Shown here one piece after another: positions 44,961 through 54,006 of a stretch of 64,000 bases of DNA (position 1 is the first letter of the stretch; each line of letters starts with the position of its first letter). Source of the DNA: Shouchella oshimensis (GTDB lineage Bacteria > Bacillota > Bacilli > Bacillales > Bacillaceae_D). The stretch spans positions 2,014,855-2,078,854 of the forward strand of contig NZ_KV917380.1 in NCBI RefSeq assembly GCF_002019765.1, written 5' to 3'. The position numbers were made by a program, and so were the translations under genes. The notes beneath the pieces were generated by a model. It had not been told where the DNA came from and did no database searches. It saw only the letters and a program-made list of their open reading frames with translations.

Positions 44961-45653
44961 TTGAAAGAACAAAGAAACAGTTGGCTTTATGCACTCGCTG
45001 GAGTGGTTTTAGTCGGTGTATTTTGTTTAGCGCTACTGAGCCATTTATGGTATCAAATTGTCGTCCTATTTGCTTTAATCGCTTTGTTTGTGTTTCTTGT
45101 TTTAAAAACAAAACGATTAGAAGAGAAGCTCGATCAATTTATAAAAAAAGATGAAGTTGAAAAAGTAGAGCTCGATCATGAGCACGAAAAAACAAAAGAA
45201 CATGATCTTGTTGCGTTACAAGAAAAAGAATATCAACTACAAAAGCTTGATTTGGATCGAACTCAATTGTTTGAAGAGCTGTTAAGTAAAACAGAGTTAG
45301 CAGAGCTTGAAAAAGAAAAAATTCGTGAACGTCTTGAACAAACCGACACTGAAACATCGCGGGTTCGTCAAGAATGGCTCAATGCCTCCAATCGCTTGAT
45401 GAATGTTGTTAAAGGCACAAAGAAGTTATTTATTAAACAATCGCCAATGCGGGAAATTGCGGCTTCAATGGACCCGGCCATTTTAGAATCAGGCTCATTT
45501 GCTGCTCTAAATGAAGAAATTCAACGTTTACTCCCACGTTTATCAAAAGAGAGTAATCAATCACTTGCCAGCTCGAACTATATTGATGAAGAAAATCAAC
45601 TAACACGATCTGGCTATAAAGCACTGCTTCAAGCAAACGAAGAAGATAAATAA
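44961..45653 (+). CDS. Membrane-anchored coiled-coil protein
   Basis: 230 residues from TTG 44961, the first possible start after an in-frame stop; its ribosome site is poor. Two close transmembrane helices (WLYALAGVVLVGVFCLALL; IVVLFALIALFVFLVL), then a long charged coiled coil (KLDQFIKKDEVEKVEL to ERLEQTDTETSRVRQEWL) in the cytoplasm. The C-terminal RLLPRLSKESNQSL segment is polar. Family not recognised. Confidence 0.65.
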   Translation: MKEQRNSWLYALAGVVLVGVFCLALLSHLWYQIVVLFALIALFVFLVLKTKRLEEKLDQFIKKDEVEKVELDHEHEKTKEHDLVALQEKEYQLQKLDLDRTQLFEELLSKTELAELEKEKIRERLEQTDTETSRVRQEWLNASNRLMNVVKGTKKLFIKQSPMREIAASMDPAILESGSFAALNEEIQRLLPRLSKESNQSLASSNYIDEENQLTRSGYKALLQANEEDK

Positions 45654-45682
45654 AAACGGGATGCATATGCATCCCGTTTTAT
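45653..45682. terminator. Bidirectional terminator
   Basis: Perfect 28-bp palindrome (14-bp arms, AAAACGGGATGCAT and its complement), between convergent genes. Confidence 0.92.
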
Positions 45683-47482
45683 TTATTTATAGCTATTTTC
45701 AAGGTCTGAAATAAGAGAACCGACATACGCAACGGCATCTTGAATCGTTTCTTTCTTTTCCATATCAACTCCAGCCACTTTAAACAGATCAAGTGGTTGA
45801 AGCGTGCCGCCGGCTCGCAGCATTTTAAGCCACTGGTCAATGACTGGTTGACCTTGCTCTTGATAGAGGGTGTAAGCTTTCGTTGCCGCCGTTAACCCAG
45901 CAGAATAAGTGTATGGGTATAGACCCATATAATAATGAGGTTGACGCATCCATGTTCGCCCAGCTCGTTCTGTAATTTCAACCGCATCTCCCCAAAAACC
46001 AGAGAGAACCGCTTGTTTTGTTTCCCTCAATGTAATGGCAGTTAATGGTGTGCCACTCTCGGCAAGTGCATAAACCCTGCGTTGAAATTCACCTTCTAAT
46101 AAGTGGGTGACGAAATTATGGTAGTACGTTCCGATAAATTGAAGAATTACCCAACGTTTCATTCGCGGATCGTCAGTTGATGCTAAAAGATGATTTCCAA
46201 GAAATAGCTCATTCATTGTAGACGGTGCTTCAATACAATATGTTGATGGACGTGTTGCATGTAGCGGTTGTGCATCGTTTGCGTTATAAAAATGGCCAGC
46301 ATGTCCAAGCTCATGAGCTAAAATAAAGGCCCCGCGCATTGTATCTTTCCATGTTAATAAAATATATGGATGATAGCCATACGGACTTGAGCAAAAGGCG
46401 CCAGTAGCCTTGCCAATATTGTCTGCTCGGTCTACCCAGCGTTCATTCTTAGCACGCATCAGCATATGTTTATACGCTTCGCCAAGTGGTTTGAGGGCTT
46501 CTATAATCGTCTCATATGCTTGGTCGTATGTTGTAGGCGGTTCAAATTCAGGGTCGAGAGGGGCTTTTAAATCAGAAAAGCCAAAAGATTCAAGACCTAA
46601 AACGTCTTTTTTTAATTTCGCATAGCGCTGCATATGTGGTGCTAGTTCTTTATAAATTATATCTATCTGGTTGTGGTACATCGTTGGGGTCACTTGTTGA
46701 CTGTGCAATAGCATATGCTCAACAGAATCATAGCCACGTAAGCGTGCGAGTGTTACTTGTTTCATTACTTCTCCAGCATAAAGTTTCGCATATGTATGCT
46801 CGTACTGCTGGAGGGTATCATCAAATGCAATAAAGGCATTTCGTCGCTCTTCCGTGTGAGCAGAAAGCTCATATTGGTCTTCAAACCTAGCAAAAGAAAG
46901 TGGTTTTTGTTCTCCATTTGCACCAATGAAATCTGGAAAAGTCATATCAGCAGCTTTACTTGTTAAATAAGTAGAATAAGGATTTGTTAAAATGGGTGTC
47001 AGAGAAGCAAGCACTTCTTCGGTTTCAGAAGAGAGTGAAAAGGGTTTTGATTCAATTAACTTTTCCAAAAAAACGTGGAAGGATTGAAGTTGTTCGCTCT
47101 CTTGTTGAAACTGTTCAATGACAGCTTCAGGTAGTTTAATGATTTCTGCTTCAAGCTTTGCTAATTCAGCTTGGACAAGAGCTTGCGTGCTTTGAGCAAG
47201 GCTTGCGTTTCCTTGAGCGGATGAGCTTGTTCCATCGCTTGATAAAGATAACGTTGCATAGGTGATAACCGGTACTAGCTTTTCCATTAAGGCTTCCCTT
47301 GCCTGCAAAGCATTCGCTAGATTCTCTGCCCGTTCACCAATTTTTTCTGTAAATAAAGATAATTTCTCTGCTTCTTTTTCGACATGCTGACGTGCTTGTT
47401 CCCAGTCTTCATCTGATAAGAAGAGATCGTTTAAATCCCACATTTCCTCGGCTGGAATCGCTTGTCGTTGTGTAAGTGTCAT
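45683..47482 (-). CDS. pepF: Oligoendopeptidase F (M3 family)
   Basis: 599 residues. Zinc motif FILAHELGHAGHF (HExxH, near residue 390) with AHFY/ PSTMNELFLG downstream Glu, and MGLYPYTYSAGL typical of M3B proteases. Cytosolic enzyme cleaving 7-17-residue peptides; in B. subtilis PepF overexpression affects sporulation signalling. ATG 47482 after AAGGAGG. Monocistronic. Confidence 0.93.
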   Translation of the reverse strand: MTLTQRQAIPAEEMWDLNDLFLSDEDWEQARQHVEKEAEKLSLFTEKIGERAENLANALQAREALMEKLVPVITYATLSLSSDGTSSSAQGNASLAQSTQALVQAELAKLEAEIIKLPEAVIEQFQQESEQLQSFHVFLEKLIESKPFSLSSETEEVLASLTPILTNPYSTYLTSKAADMTFPDFIGANGEQKPLSFARFEDQYELSAHTEERRNAFIAFDDTLQQYEHTYAKLYAGEVMKQVTLARLRGYDSVEHMLLHSQQVTPTMYHNQIDIIYKELAPHMQRYAKLKKDVLGLESFGFSDLKAPLDPEFEPPTTYDQAYETIIEALKPLGEAYKHMLMRAKNERWVDRADNIGKATGAFCSSPYGYHPYILLTWKDTMRGAFILAHELGHAGHFYNANDAQPLHATRPSTYCIEAPSTMNELFLGNHLLASTDDPRMKRWVILQFIGTYYHNFVTHLLEGEFQRRVYALAESGTPLTAITLRETKQAVLSGFWGDAVEITERAGRTWMRQPHYYMGLYPYTYSAGLTAATKAYTLYQEQGQPVIDQWLKMLRAGGTLQPLDLFKVAGVDMEKKETIQDAVAYVGSLISDLENSYK

Positions 47483-47643
47483 TGTGCCTACCTCCTTAAA
47501 CTTCGTAAATCGAAATATCTATTAGTATACAATAAAGAAAAACCATTTACACTAGTTCAGAAAAAATAGAGTGATAAATTGCTAGTAGCCAACAGAACAA
47601 CCATTCGCTAAAATAGAGAAAGAAGACGTTTTTGAGGTGGATC

Positions 47644-49884
47644 ATGTTTAAAAAAACATTACAACAAAAATTACAGGGATTAAAGCAAGATAAACAGATC
47701 ACATATTGGCATGAAATAGAGGCAAAAGATGCAAAAACAGAGCCGTTTCCTGAGTGGCTTGATATGCGTATTTGCCATGGCTTGCGTAAACGAGGAATTA
47801 GTGAACTTTATAGTCACCAAAAGGAGGCTCTTGAGTGCAGCCGGAAAGGAGACCATTTTGTTACTGTGACACCGACTGCATCTGGAAAGTCACTCTGCTA
47901 CCATCTTCCGGTGTTGACATCTTTTTTAAAGGACTCGTCTAGCCGTGCTCTTTACTTATTCCCAACAAAAGCGTTGGCACAAGACCAAATGGCAGAATTA
48001 AATGAAATGATTGGTGATGTTGGGGTTTCACTAAAGTGTCATACCTATGACGGTGACACAGCGCCCCAGATTCGTTCAAATGTGCGACAGTCGGGCAATG
48101 TTGTTATAACAAATCCCGACATGCTCCATTCAGCGATTTTGCCTCATCATACGAAATGGGTTGCTTTTTTTGAACGCTTAGATTATATCGTCATTGATGA
48201 GCTCCATACTTATAGAGGAGTATTTGGAAGCCACGTAGCAAATGTTATTGGGCGACTGAAACGAATTTGTGCGTACTACGGTTCGAATCCAACTTTTATA
48301 TGTACATCCGCAACGATAGCCAATCCAAAGGAATTAGCTGAAACATTAGTTCGTGAATCGTTTCACGTTATTAATCAGAATGGTGCACCTTCTGGAAAAA
48401 AACATTTTCTGTTTTACAACCCTCCAGTCGTTAACGAACCATTGCAAATTAGGCAAAGTGCGATGCGTTCAGCACAAGAATTAGCAGAAGGGTTTCTCCG
48501 TGAAGGGATTCAGACCATTCTATTTGCTAGAAGTCGAGTAAGAGTAGAACTCATCTTAACAAAGTTACAGCAAATGATTAAGCATACGTTCGGAAAAAAA
48601 ACCATTGCTGGTTATCGTGGTGGCTATTTACCTAATCAGCGACGAGCGATTGAAAAAGGGCTTCGTAGTGGTGAAATCATTGGTGTCGTTTCCACAAATG
48701 CTCTTGAGTTAGGTGTGGATATTGGTCAACTCGAAGTATGTATCTTGACCGGGTATCCAGGTTCAATAGCGAGCGCCTGGCAGCAAGCTGGTCGAGCTGG
48801 CAGAAGACAAAATGAAGCGGCAATTATTATGGTCGCGTCGTCTTCACCAATTGATCAATATATTATAAACCATCCAGAATACTTTTTTAATCGTAACCCA
48901 GAGACAGCACGAGTAAATCCTTTAAATTTGATCATTTATTTAGATCATTTAAAGTGTGCAGCTTATGAACTGCCATTTCAAGTTGGGGATTCATTTTTAG
49001 GTGAAGTAGTCGACGACTATTTAACCTATTTAACTGAAAAGCAAGTGCTTCTACAAAAGAAAGATCGCTGGTACTGGATGAGTGATGCTTTTCCTGCCCA
49101 TGGGATAAGTCTACGTTCTGCCTCTCAAGAAAATGTTGTGATTATTGATCAAAGTGATATAACAACTCATAAAGTAATTGGGGAAATGGATCGGTTTAGT
49201 GCCATGACATTATTACACGACGAAGCCATTTATCTGCATCAAGGCATTCAGTTTCAAGTAGAATATTTGGATTGGGATGAAAAGAAAGCGTTCGTGAGAG
49301 AAGTAAAGGTTGATTATTTTACGGATGCCAACTTAGCCGTCTCTTTAACTATTTTAGAAGAGGATGCATCTAGCCAGCGAGGATTGGCACAGCTTTCCTA
49401 TGGAGATGTATCTGTGACAGGGAAAGTCACGATCTTTAAAAAAATTCGGTTAACAACGATGGAGAACGTTGGTTCTGGCCCTGTCCACTTACCTGAAGAA
49501 GAGATGCACACGAACGGAGTGTGGCTAACGTTTCCAGCAGAATTTGCTGAACCTAAAGAGATAGAAGATATCCTGATGAGCTTTGCAACGTTGCTCCATC
49601 ATGTTGCACCTCTCCATCTAATGTGTGAACGAAGTGATATTCATGTAACCCCACAAGTGAAAGCAGATGTATCAGGAAAACCGACTGTGTTTATTTATGA
49701 CGCGTATCCAGGAGGTATTGGACTTGCTAAAGAAGTATATGACCGTCTTGATACAATTTTAAATCATATGAGTAAGCTCATTACAAGTTGTTTGTGCGAA
49801 CAAGGGTGTCCAGCATGTGTTGGAGAGGTAAAAGAAGACAGACGATTTAAGAAAAAAATGATGACAATCATAAGCGATTTGTAA
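47644..49884 (+). CDS. mrfA: DNA repair helicase MrfA (YprA)
   Basis: 746 residues from ATG 47644 (GAGGTGG upstream). DEAD/DEAH-type SF2 helicase: PTASGKS (near 77), IVIDELHTYRG (near 184), SATIA, and QQAGRAGRRQ motif VI. The C-terminal DUF1998-like domain carries four cysteines (CLCEQGCPAC plus one upstream) that bind zinc. MrfA with MrfB repairs mitomycin C adducts independently of UvrABC in B. subtilis (established). mrfB follows at 51 bp. Confidence 0.94.
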   Translation: MFKKTLQQKLQGLKQDKQITYWHEIEAKDAKTEPFPEWLDMRICHGLRKRGISELYSHQKEALECSRKGDHFVTVTPTASGKSLCYHLPVLTSFLKDSSSRALYLFPTKALAQDQMAELNEMIGDVGVSLKCHTYDGDTAPQIRSNVRQSGNVVITNPDMLHSAILPHHTKWVAFFERLDYIVIDELHTYRGVFGSHVANVIGRLKRICAYYGSNPTFICTSATIANPKELAETLVRESFHVINQNGAPSGKKHFLFYNPPVVNEPLQIRQSAMRSAQELAEGFLREGIQTILFARSRVRVELILTKLQQMIKHTFGKKTIAGYRGGYLPNQRRAIEKGLRSGEIIGVVSTNALELGVDIGQLEVCILTGYPGSIASAWQQAGRAGRRQNEAAIIMVASSSPIDQYIINHPEYFFNRNPETARVNPLNLIIYLDHLKCAAYELPFQVGDSFLGEVVDDYLTYLTEKQVLLQKKDRWYWMSDAFPAHGISLRSASQENVVIIDQSDITTHKVIGEMDRFSAMTLLHDEAIYLHQGIQFQVEYLDWDEKKAFVREVKVDYFTDANLAVSLTILEEDASSQRGLAQLSYGDVSVTGKVTIFKKIRLTTMENVGSGPVHLPEEEMHTNGVWLTFPAEFAEPKEIEDILMSFATLLHHVAPLHLMCERSDIHVTPQVKADVSGKPTVFIYDAYPGGIGLAKEVYDRLDTILNHMSKLITSCLCEQGCPACVGEVKEDRRFKKKMMTIISDL

Positions 49885-49935
49885 AGAAGAGTCTCATAAT
49901 TTCACATACCGTACTTAAAAAAGAAAGGAGAATTT

Positions 49936-51147
49936 ATGTCACTAAAAGCAAAGTTAAAACGAATGGAAGTCCATATGAAACAAGAAACAAAGCCTGTGAT
50001 TGAACAACATGAAGCGAATCATTCAACTTCGAAGAGCTGGGCATCACTTGCTACTGTAGCCCATACATTTGATGAGCACGTTTGCTATATTCGTGAAGTA
50101 AGACATTCGCTTGATACACAGTATGGTTTTAAAACCTTCCGCACATATAGAGACGACCTTATGCAATGGGACAACCAATCGTTTTCTCATCCGCTTTCAA
50201 GAAGGTCTGTTCCGATAAATAAACTAATCTTCTTTGATACTGAAACAACTGGTTTAAGCGCAGGGGCAGGGACGCAAATGTTTTTACTTGGTTTTGCTTG
50301 TTTTGAAGAACATGAAGTGGTGGTTCGTCAATACCTACTACCATCTCCAGACGCAGAGTCTGCTTTATATCACTTTTTTTTGAAAGATGTTGGTCAGTTG
50401 GAACACCTTGTTAGTTTTAATGGTAAAGCATTTGATTGGCCACGCTTAAAGACACGTCATGCTTATTTAAGAGAAACAGTTCCACAATTACCTCAGTTTG
50501 GTCATTTTGATTTGCTTCACAGCGCAAGACGATTGTGGAAGAATGAACTACCGTCATGCAAACTGAGCATATTAGAAGAAGAGAAGCTTGGGATTAGGAG
50601 AGATGAGGATACTCCGTCTCATCTCGTGCCATTATTCTATTTTGATTTCGTTCGGGAACAAGATCCTGCTCTAATAGCGAGTGTATTTGAGCATCATGAG
50701 CAAGATGTACTTTCGTTAATTGCTCTCTATGCTCAAATAACAGAAACCGTTATTAAATGGGAAGAGCGGACTTCTCTTAATGAGAGATTGGAACTAGCAA
50801 AATGGCATCAACTGAATGGGGAGTTAGAAATGGCTACGACTATGTTAACAAGTAGCATTCATCATCTGCAGGAGCAGGGTAGTGCAAAGGCCGAAGCTTA
50901 TTTCTATCGAGGCTACGTCTTTAAGAAAAAGAAATTATATAAACAAGCGATTGAAGATTTCAAAGAAGCCCTTAAGGTTGACACGTTTCGTTTTAAAAGT
51001 GCGATTGAATTAGCGCTTATGTATGAACATTACTTAAAAGATTTCACAAAGGCATGCACGTATGCGAATCAAGCGTTATCGTTTGCAACTGTAGAGAAAG
51101 AGCGCCTGCAGGCACTTAAAAGAATTCATCGTTTAAAGCGGAAATAA
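49936..51147 (+). CDS. mrfB: DNA repair exonuclease MrfB (YprB)
   Basis: 403 residues. RNase H-like 3'-5' exonuclease domain: FFDTETTGLSAGAGTQMFLLG (D-E), VSFNGKAFDWPRLKTRH (D) and HHEQDVLSLIALY (final Asp), followed by C-terminal TPR repeats (AEAYFYRGYVFKKKKLYKQA). Partner of MrfA in mitomycin C adduct repair. ATG 49936 after AAAGGAG. The spacer before it shares an 18-nt motif with a site at 55266. Confidence 0.93.
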   Translation: MSLKAKLKRMEVHMKQETKPVIEQHEANHSTSKSWASLATVAHTFDEHVCYIREVRHSLDTQYGFKTFRTYRDDLMQWDNQSFSHPLSRRSVPINKLIFFDTETTGLSAGAGTQMFLLGFACFEEHEVVVRQYLLPSPDAESALYHFFLKDVGQLEHLVSFNGKAFDWPRLKTRHAYLRETVPQLPQFGHFDLLHSARRLWKNELPSCKLSILEEEKLGIRRDEDTPSHLVPLFYFDFVREQDPALIASVFEHHEQDVLSLIALYAQITETVIKWEERTSLNERLELAKWHQLNGELEMATTMLTSSIHHLQEQGSAKAEAYFYRGYVFKKKKLYKQAIEDFKEALKVDTFRFKSAIELALMYEHYLKDFTKACTYANQALSFATVEKERLQALKRIHRLKRK

Positions 51148-51261
51148 TCATTATTTCCTGGGGAAGCGCATAAGTCGACGTTTATCGCGAGGAATAACAG
51201 ATAAATCGACTTTATTCATCGGACAATGATAAAACACCTAAAATTGGGTTAATCAACTAGT

Positions 51262-51289
51262 ACACGTGGGTGGGGAGATACATAAGGTA
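51262..51289 (+). promoter_or_regulatory. Putative sigma-K promoter for cotD
   Basis: ACAC (51262-51265), 15-bp spacer, CATAAGGTA (51281-51289), matching the sigma-K pattern AC / CATAnnnTA. cotD is a late mother-cell gene under sigma-K in B. subtilis. Confidence 0.7.
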
Positions 51290-51322
51290 ATAGTGACTTA
51301 AAATTAAAGGAGGACTTTAACT

Positions 51323-51793
51323 ATGTTTCATAAAAGACCAAATCACTGTTGCCCCCCAAGACCAATGTGTGATCCATGTGGTGGAAATCATAAGCCGAAT
51401 ATGACGATGCCGACATGTTCACAAGAGCTACCAGCAGTTGTTCATCCAACTCAGCATAATGTAGTAGAAAGCACGCAAGAGTATATTGTTCCTGAAATTC
51501 ATCCTACACACACTACTCACGTGAAAAATCACGTTTATAAGCACGTTCATCATTACCCGCACACTGACAGCGTGCAAGAGAATGTTATGAATGAACAATA
51601 TTGCGAGAAGCCAATGAACAATATGCCATCAAATGTATCTCCAGCGAATATGAAGCCGAACAATATGGCACCAATGAATAATGTTGCACCAGCGAACAAC
51701 ATGAAACCAACAAACAACGTAAAACCGACAAACACAGCACCAACAAACATGAAGCCGTCTAATGTATCGCCATATAGCGGCTTTAAGAAATAA
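51323..51793 (+). CDS. cotD: Inner spore coat protein CotD
   Basis: 156 residues, about twice the B. subtilis length. N-terminal Cys/Pro-rich part (HCCPPRPMCDPCGG), then the conserved core VVHPTQHNVVESTQEYIVPEIHPTHTTHVKNH with HKHVHHYPHT-type His cluster. The extra C-terminal half is a low-complexity Asn/Met/Pro tail with repeats such as NMKPNN, NVAPANN and NVKPTN. A structural protein of the inner coat. AAAGGAGG before the ATG. Confidence 0.9.
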   Translation: MFHKRPNHCCPPRPMCDPCGGNHKPNMTMPTCSQELPAVVHPTQHNVVESTQEYIVPEIHPTHTTHVKNHVYKHVHHYPHTDSVQENVMNEQYCEKPMNNMPSNVSPANMKPNNMAPMNNVAPANNMKPTNNVKPTNTAPTNMKPSNVSPYSGFKK

Positions 51794-51801
51794 TCTTAAG
51801 G

Positions 51802-51830
51802 AGCGAGCAAAAAGCTCGCTTTCTTTTTTA
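51802..51830 (+). terminator. Terminator after cotD
   Basis: AGCGAGC, loop of five A, GCTCGCT, then TTCTTTTTT. Confidence 0.85.
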
Positions 51831-51844
51831 GGAGAGGATCAAAC

Positions 51845-52381
51845 GTGAATGCTGTCCTCGTCACAGGCTATAAAATGCATGAGCTTGGCGTGTTTAATGA
51901 GTCTCATGAAGGGATTAAATGGATTAAGTTTGTTTTAAAGAAAAGAATGATAGCACTTATTGAAGAAGGCGCAACTTGGTTTATTACGAGTGGTCAGCTA
52001 GGTGTTGAACAATGGGCAATGGATGTTGTCGACGAATTAAAGGAAATCTATACTCACATACAATTAGGGCTATTAACGCCATTTGAAGAACAAGAATCAA
52101 AATGGAATGAGCGATTGAAGGAGCTCTACCATGAGCGAGTGAGTAAAGCAGACTTTGTTGATTCAATTTCGAAGCGACCTTATGAAAACCCCATGCAATT
52201 AAAAGTAAAAAACGATTTTTTAGTGCAGAAAACAGATGGTTTGCTCGTATTGTTTGATGAGGAGAAGGAAGGCTCACCTCTTTTTTATATAAAAGTTGCT
52301 CGATCAATGGACAAGCCTATTTTTATTATCTCCCCAGAAGAAATAGAAGAAGCAAGAAGGGAAGCATTAGATGATTTTTAG
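51845..52381 (+). CDS. ypsA: YpsA family SLOG-domain protein (DUF1273)
   Basis: 178 residues from GTG 51845. Rossmann-like SLOG fold: VLVTGYKMHELGVF start, WFITSGQLGVEQWAMDVV glycine loop, LLTPFEEQESKWNERLKELY, and TDGLLVLFDEEKEGSPLFYIKVA. YpsA is linked to cell-division control in B. subtilis and S. aureus, and is conserved next to gpsB. Nucleotide-ligand binding is likely from the fold; no enzymatic role is established. Confidence 0.92.
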   Translation: MNAVLVTGYKMHELGVFNESHEGIKWIKFVLKKRMIALIEEGATWFITSGQLGVEQWAMDVVDELKEIYTHIQLGLLTPFEEQESKWNERLKELYHERVSKADFVDSISKRPYENPMQLKVKNDFLVQKTDGLLVLFDEEKEGSPLFYIKVARSMDKPIFIISPEEIEEARREALDDF

Positions 52382-52418
52382 TAGATTTCTTAAAAATAAC
52401 AAAAGCACCGGGTTTAAA

Positions 52419-52447
52419 TTGACTTTATAGCAGACTTTTGGAAGAAT
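52419..52447 (+). promoter_or_regulatory. Putative sigma-A promoter for gpsB
   Basis: TTGACT (52419-52424), exact 17-bp spacer, AAGAAT (52442-52447). The -35 is strong and the -10 weak. Confidence 0.5.
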
Positions 52448-52482
52448 AGGATGTAACGGGAATTGAACATGAGGTGATAGAA

Positions 52483-52797
52483 ATGAGTTCAGTGGAGATT
52501 AAGTTAAATGCCAAGGAAATTCTAGATAAAGATTTCAAGACTGGCATGAGAGGGTATAATCAAGATGAAGTAGACAAATTTTTAGATGTTGTCATTCAAG
52601 ACTACGAAGCATATCAACGCAGAGTCGATCAATTATTGAAAGAAAATGAAGAACTTAGACAGGAAATGAAGCGACAAACAGATCGACCTACTCGAAATCA
52701 AAGTGCACCTCAATCAGCAGGGAGTACAAATTATGATATTTTACAGCGTCTTTCTAATTTAGAGAAAAAAGTCTTCGGGAGCAAAATGTACGAATGA
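52483..52797 (+). CDS. gpsB: Cell cycle protein GpsB
   Basis: 104 residues from ATG 52483 (GAGGTGAT upstream); a GTG 9 bases earlier overlaps the ribosome site. DivIVA-like N-terminal domain ([30 protein letters not shown]), coiled coil, a disordered Gln/Ser linker and a C-terminal trimerising helix ([17 protein letters not shown]). GpsB shuttles PBP1 (PonA) between septum and side wall, so it functionally connects to ponA in this window. Confidence 0.96.
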   Translation: MSSVEIKLNAKEILDKDFKTGMRGYNQDEVDKFLDVVIQDYEAYQRRVDQLLKENEELRQEMKRQTDRPTRNQSAPQSAGSTNYDILQRLSNLEKKVFGSKMYE

Positions 52798-53207
52798 ACC
52801 GAATGTCAATTGATGGAGCTAGCGCAGGAGACCCGGGCCCTTCTGGTATAGGGATCTTACTTGTATTTGATAACGGACAGACGGAAGAATTTCGCTACCA
52901 TATAGGATTGCACAACAATCATGAAGCGGAATTTGAAGCGTTTATCGTTGCCCTGACAATTGCTAAGCAAAAGCAGTTAGGCCATTTACTCGTCCAAACC
53001 GATTCTCGTTTAGTGAGCGAAGCAATTGAAAAGCGTTATGTGAAGCGAAAGCAATTCGATCCGTATGTGAAGAAAGCACAGGAGCTTATAGAGGCATTTG
53101 ATTTGTTTTTTATTAAATGGGTTCCGAGTAAGCAAAATAAAAAAGCGGACGAGTTAGCTCGATTAGCCATTCGTGAGCCAAAGCGAATCTTTAAAGAAGC
53201 ATTGTAA
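52794..53207 (+). CDS. RNase H-like (reverse-transcriptase-like RnhA family) protein
   Basis: 137 residues; ATG 52794 overlaps the gpsB stop, ATG 52803 is an alternative. RNase HI-fold acidic residues are in place: [16 protein letters not shown] (Asp), [14 protein letters not shown] (Glu), [13 protein letters not shown] (Asp) and [11 protein letters not shown] (Asp). Similar to B. subtilis YpeP/YpdQ, small RnhA-like proteins; activity on RNA-DNA hybrids is uncertain. Its end overlaps the rnpB -35. Confidence 0.85.
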   Translation: MNRMSIDGASAGDPGPSGIGILLVFDNGQTEEFRYHIGLHNNHEAEFEAFIVALTIAKQKQLGHLLVQTDSRLVSEAIEKRYVKRKQFDPYVKKAQELIEAFDLFFIKWVPSKQNKKADELARLAIREPKRIFKEAL

Positions 53208-53230
53208 TCTGTTACATTGTACGCTATAAT
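53202..53230 (+). promoter_or_regulatory. Sigma-A promoter for rnpB
   Basis: TTGTAA (53202-53207), exact 17-bp spacer, perfect TATAAT (53225-53230). Start near 53237 matches the RNA 5' end inferred from pairing. Confidence 0.8.
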
Positions 53231-53236
53231 GAACAA

Positions 53237-53656
53237 GTCGTTTATGAATGAGCATGTCATGAAACAACCGCTGCACTTAGTGTAGAGGAAAGTCCATGCT
53301 CGCACTGGCTGCGACGCCGGTAGTGATCGTGCCTAGCCAATTCATAAGCTAGGGCAGTTAGTGATAACTGACGGCAAGAGGCTTCCCTAAATCGTTAACG
53401 ACATGGGATACACTCTTTGAAAGTGCCACAGTGACGGAGTCTACTTGGAAACGAGTAGAGTGGAACGAGGTAAACCCCACGAGCGAGAAACCCAAACAAT
53501 GGTAGGGGCATTTTATAGTCCGAAAATGAACGGAGCTATAAGGACGATTATTCGTAGATAGATGGTTGTTACTGGAGTACGAGGTTCATCACCGTTTGCA
53601 GTACAAAAGAACAGAACATGGCTTATGACTGGCATGCAGATGGATTTATAAACGAG
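53237..53656 (+). ncRNA. rnpB: RNase P RNA, Bacillus (type B)
   Basis: About 420 nt. Universal core blocks are present: GAGGAAAGTCCATGCTCGCAC (CR I, 21-nt region at 53284-53304), GAGAAACCCAAA near 53485-53500, and ACAGAACATGGCTTAT near the 3' end (53614-53628), which closes P4. TCGTTTATGAAT (53238-53249) pairs with ATTTATAAACGA (53644-53655) to form P1, fixing both ends. It lies between gpsB and ypsC as in B. subtilis. Confidence 0.96.
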
Positions 53657-53657
53657 T

Positions 53658-53681
53658 AAAAACCCTTTTGAGGGTTTTTTT
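53658..53681 (+). terminator. Terminator of rnpB
   Basis: AAAAACCCT, loop TTTG, AGGGTTTTT followed by T. Confidence 0.9.
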
Positions 53682-53730
53682 ATTTTGTTTCTGGTACACT
53701 AACAAAAAAGACAAGAAAAGAGGGATTGTC

Positions 53731-53988
53731 ATGTCACAAGCAAAGGTAATGTACGGGCTTGGAGCCGTGTTATTTCTTTTAAATGTAATTGGATTTGCCA
53801 TTCAAGGGTATTTAATTGGTTTAGGGGGCATTTTTCTAATAGCCGTATTTGCATTATATATGCTTGCAGTATTTCTTTATCACCGTTCAGCCAAACGTCT
53901 AGCTACTTTACTTGCCCTTATATTTGGTTTAGTCGCCATTGTTGGTGCGTTTATTGCTGAAACACAAGGTGGGGGCTACTTACTGTAA
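53731..53988 (+). CDS. Small membrane protein, 85 aa
   Basis: ATG 53731; the longer frame begins in the rnpB terminator. Three hydrophobic segments (GAVLFLLNVIGFAIQGYLIG; GGIFLIAVFALYMLAVFLY; LLALIFGLVAIVGAFIA) with a basic HRSAKR loop. Family not recognised. 18 bp before ypsC, likely co-transcribed. A -10-like TACACT lies at 53695. Confidence 0.7.
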   Translation: MSQAKVMYGLGAVLFLLNVIGFAIQGYLIGLGGIFLIAVFALYMLAVFLYHRSAKRLATLLALIFGLVAIVGAFIAETQGGGYLL

Positions 53989-54006
53989 CAATAAGGAGTG
54001 AACAGA

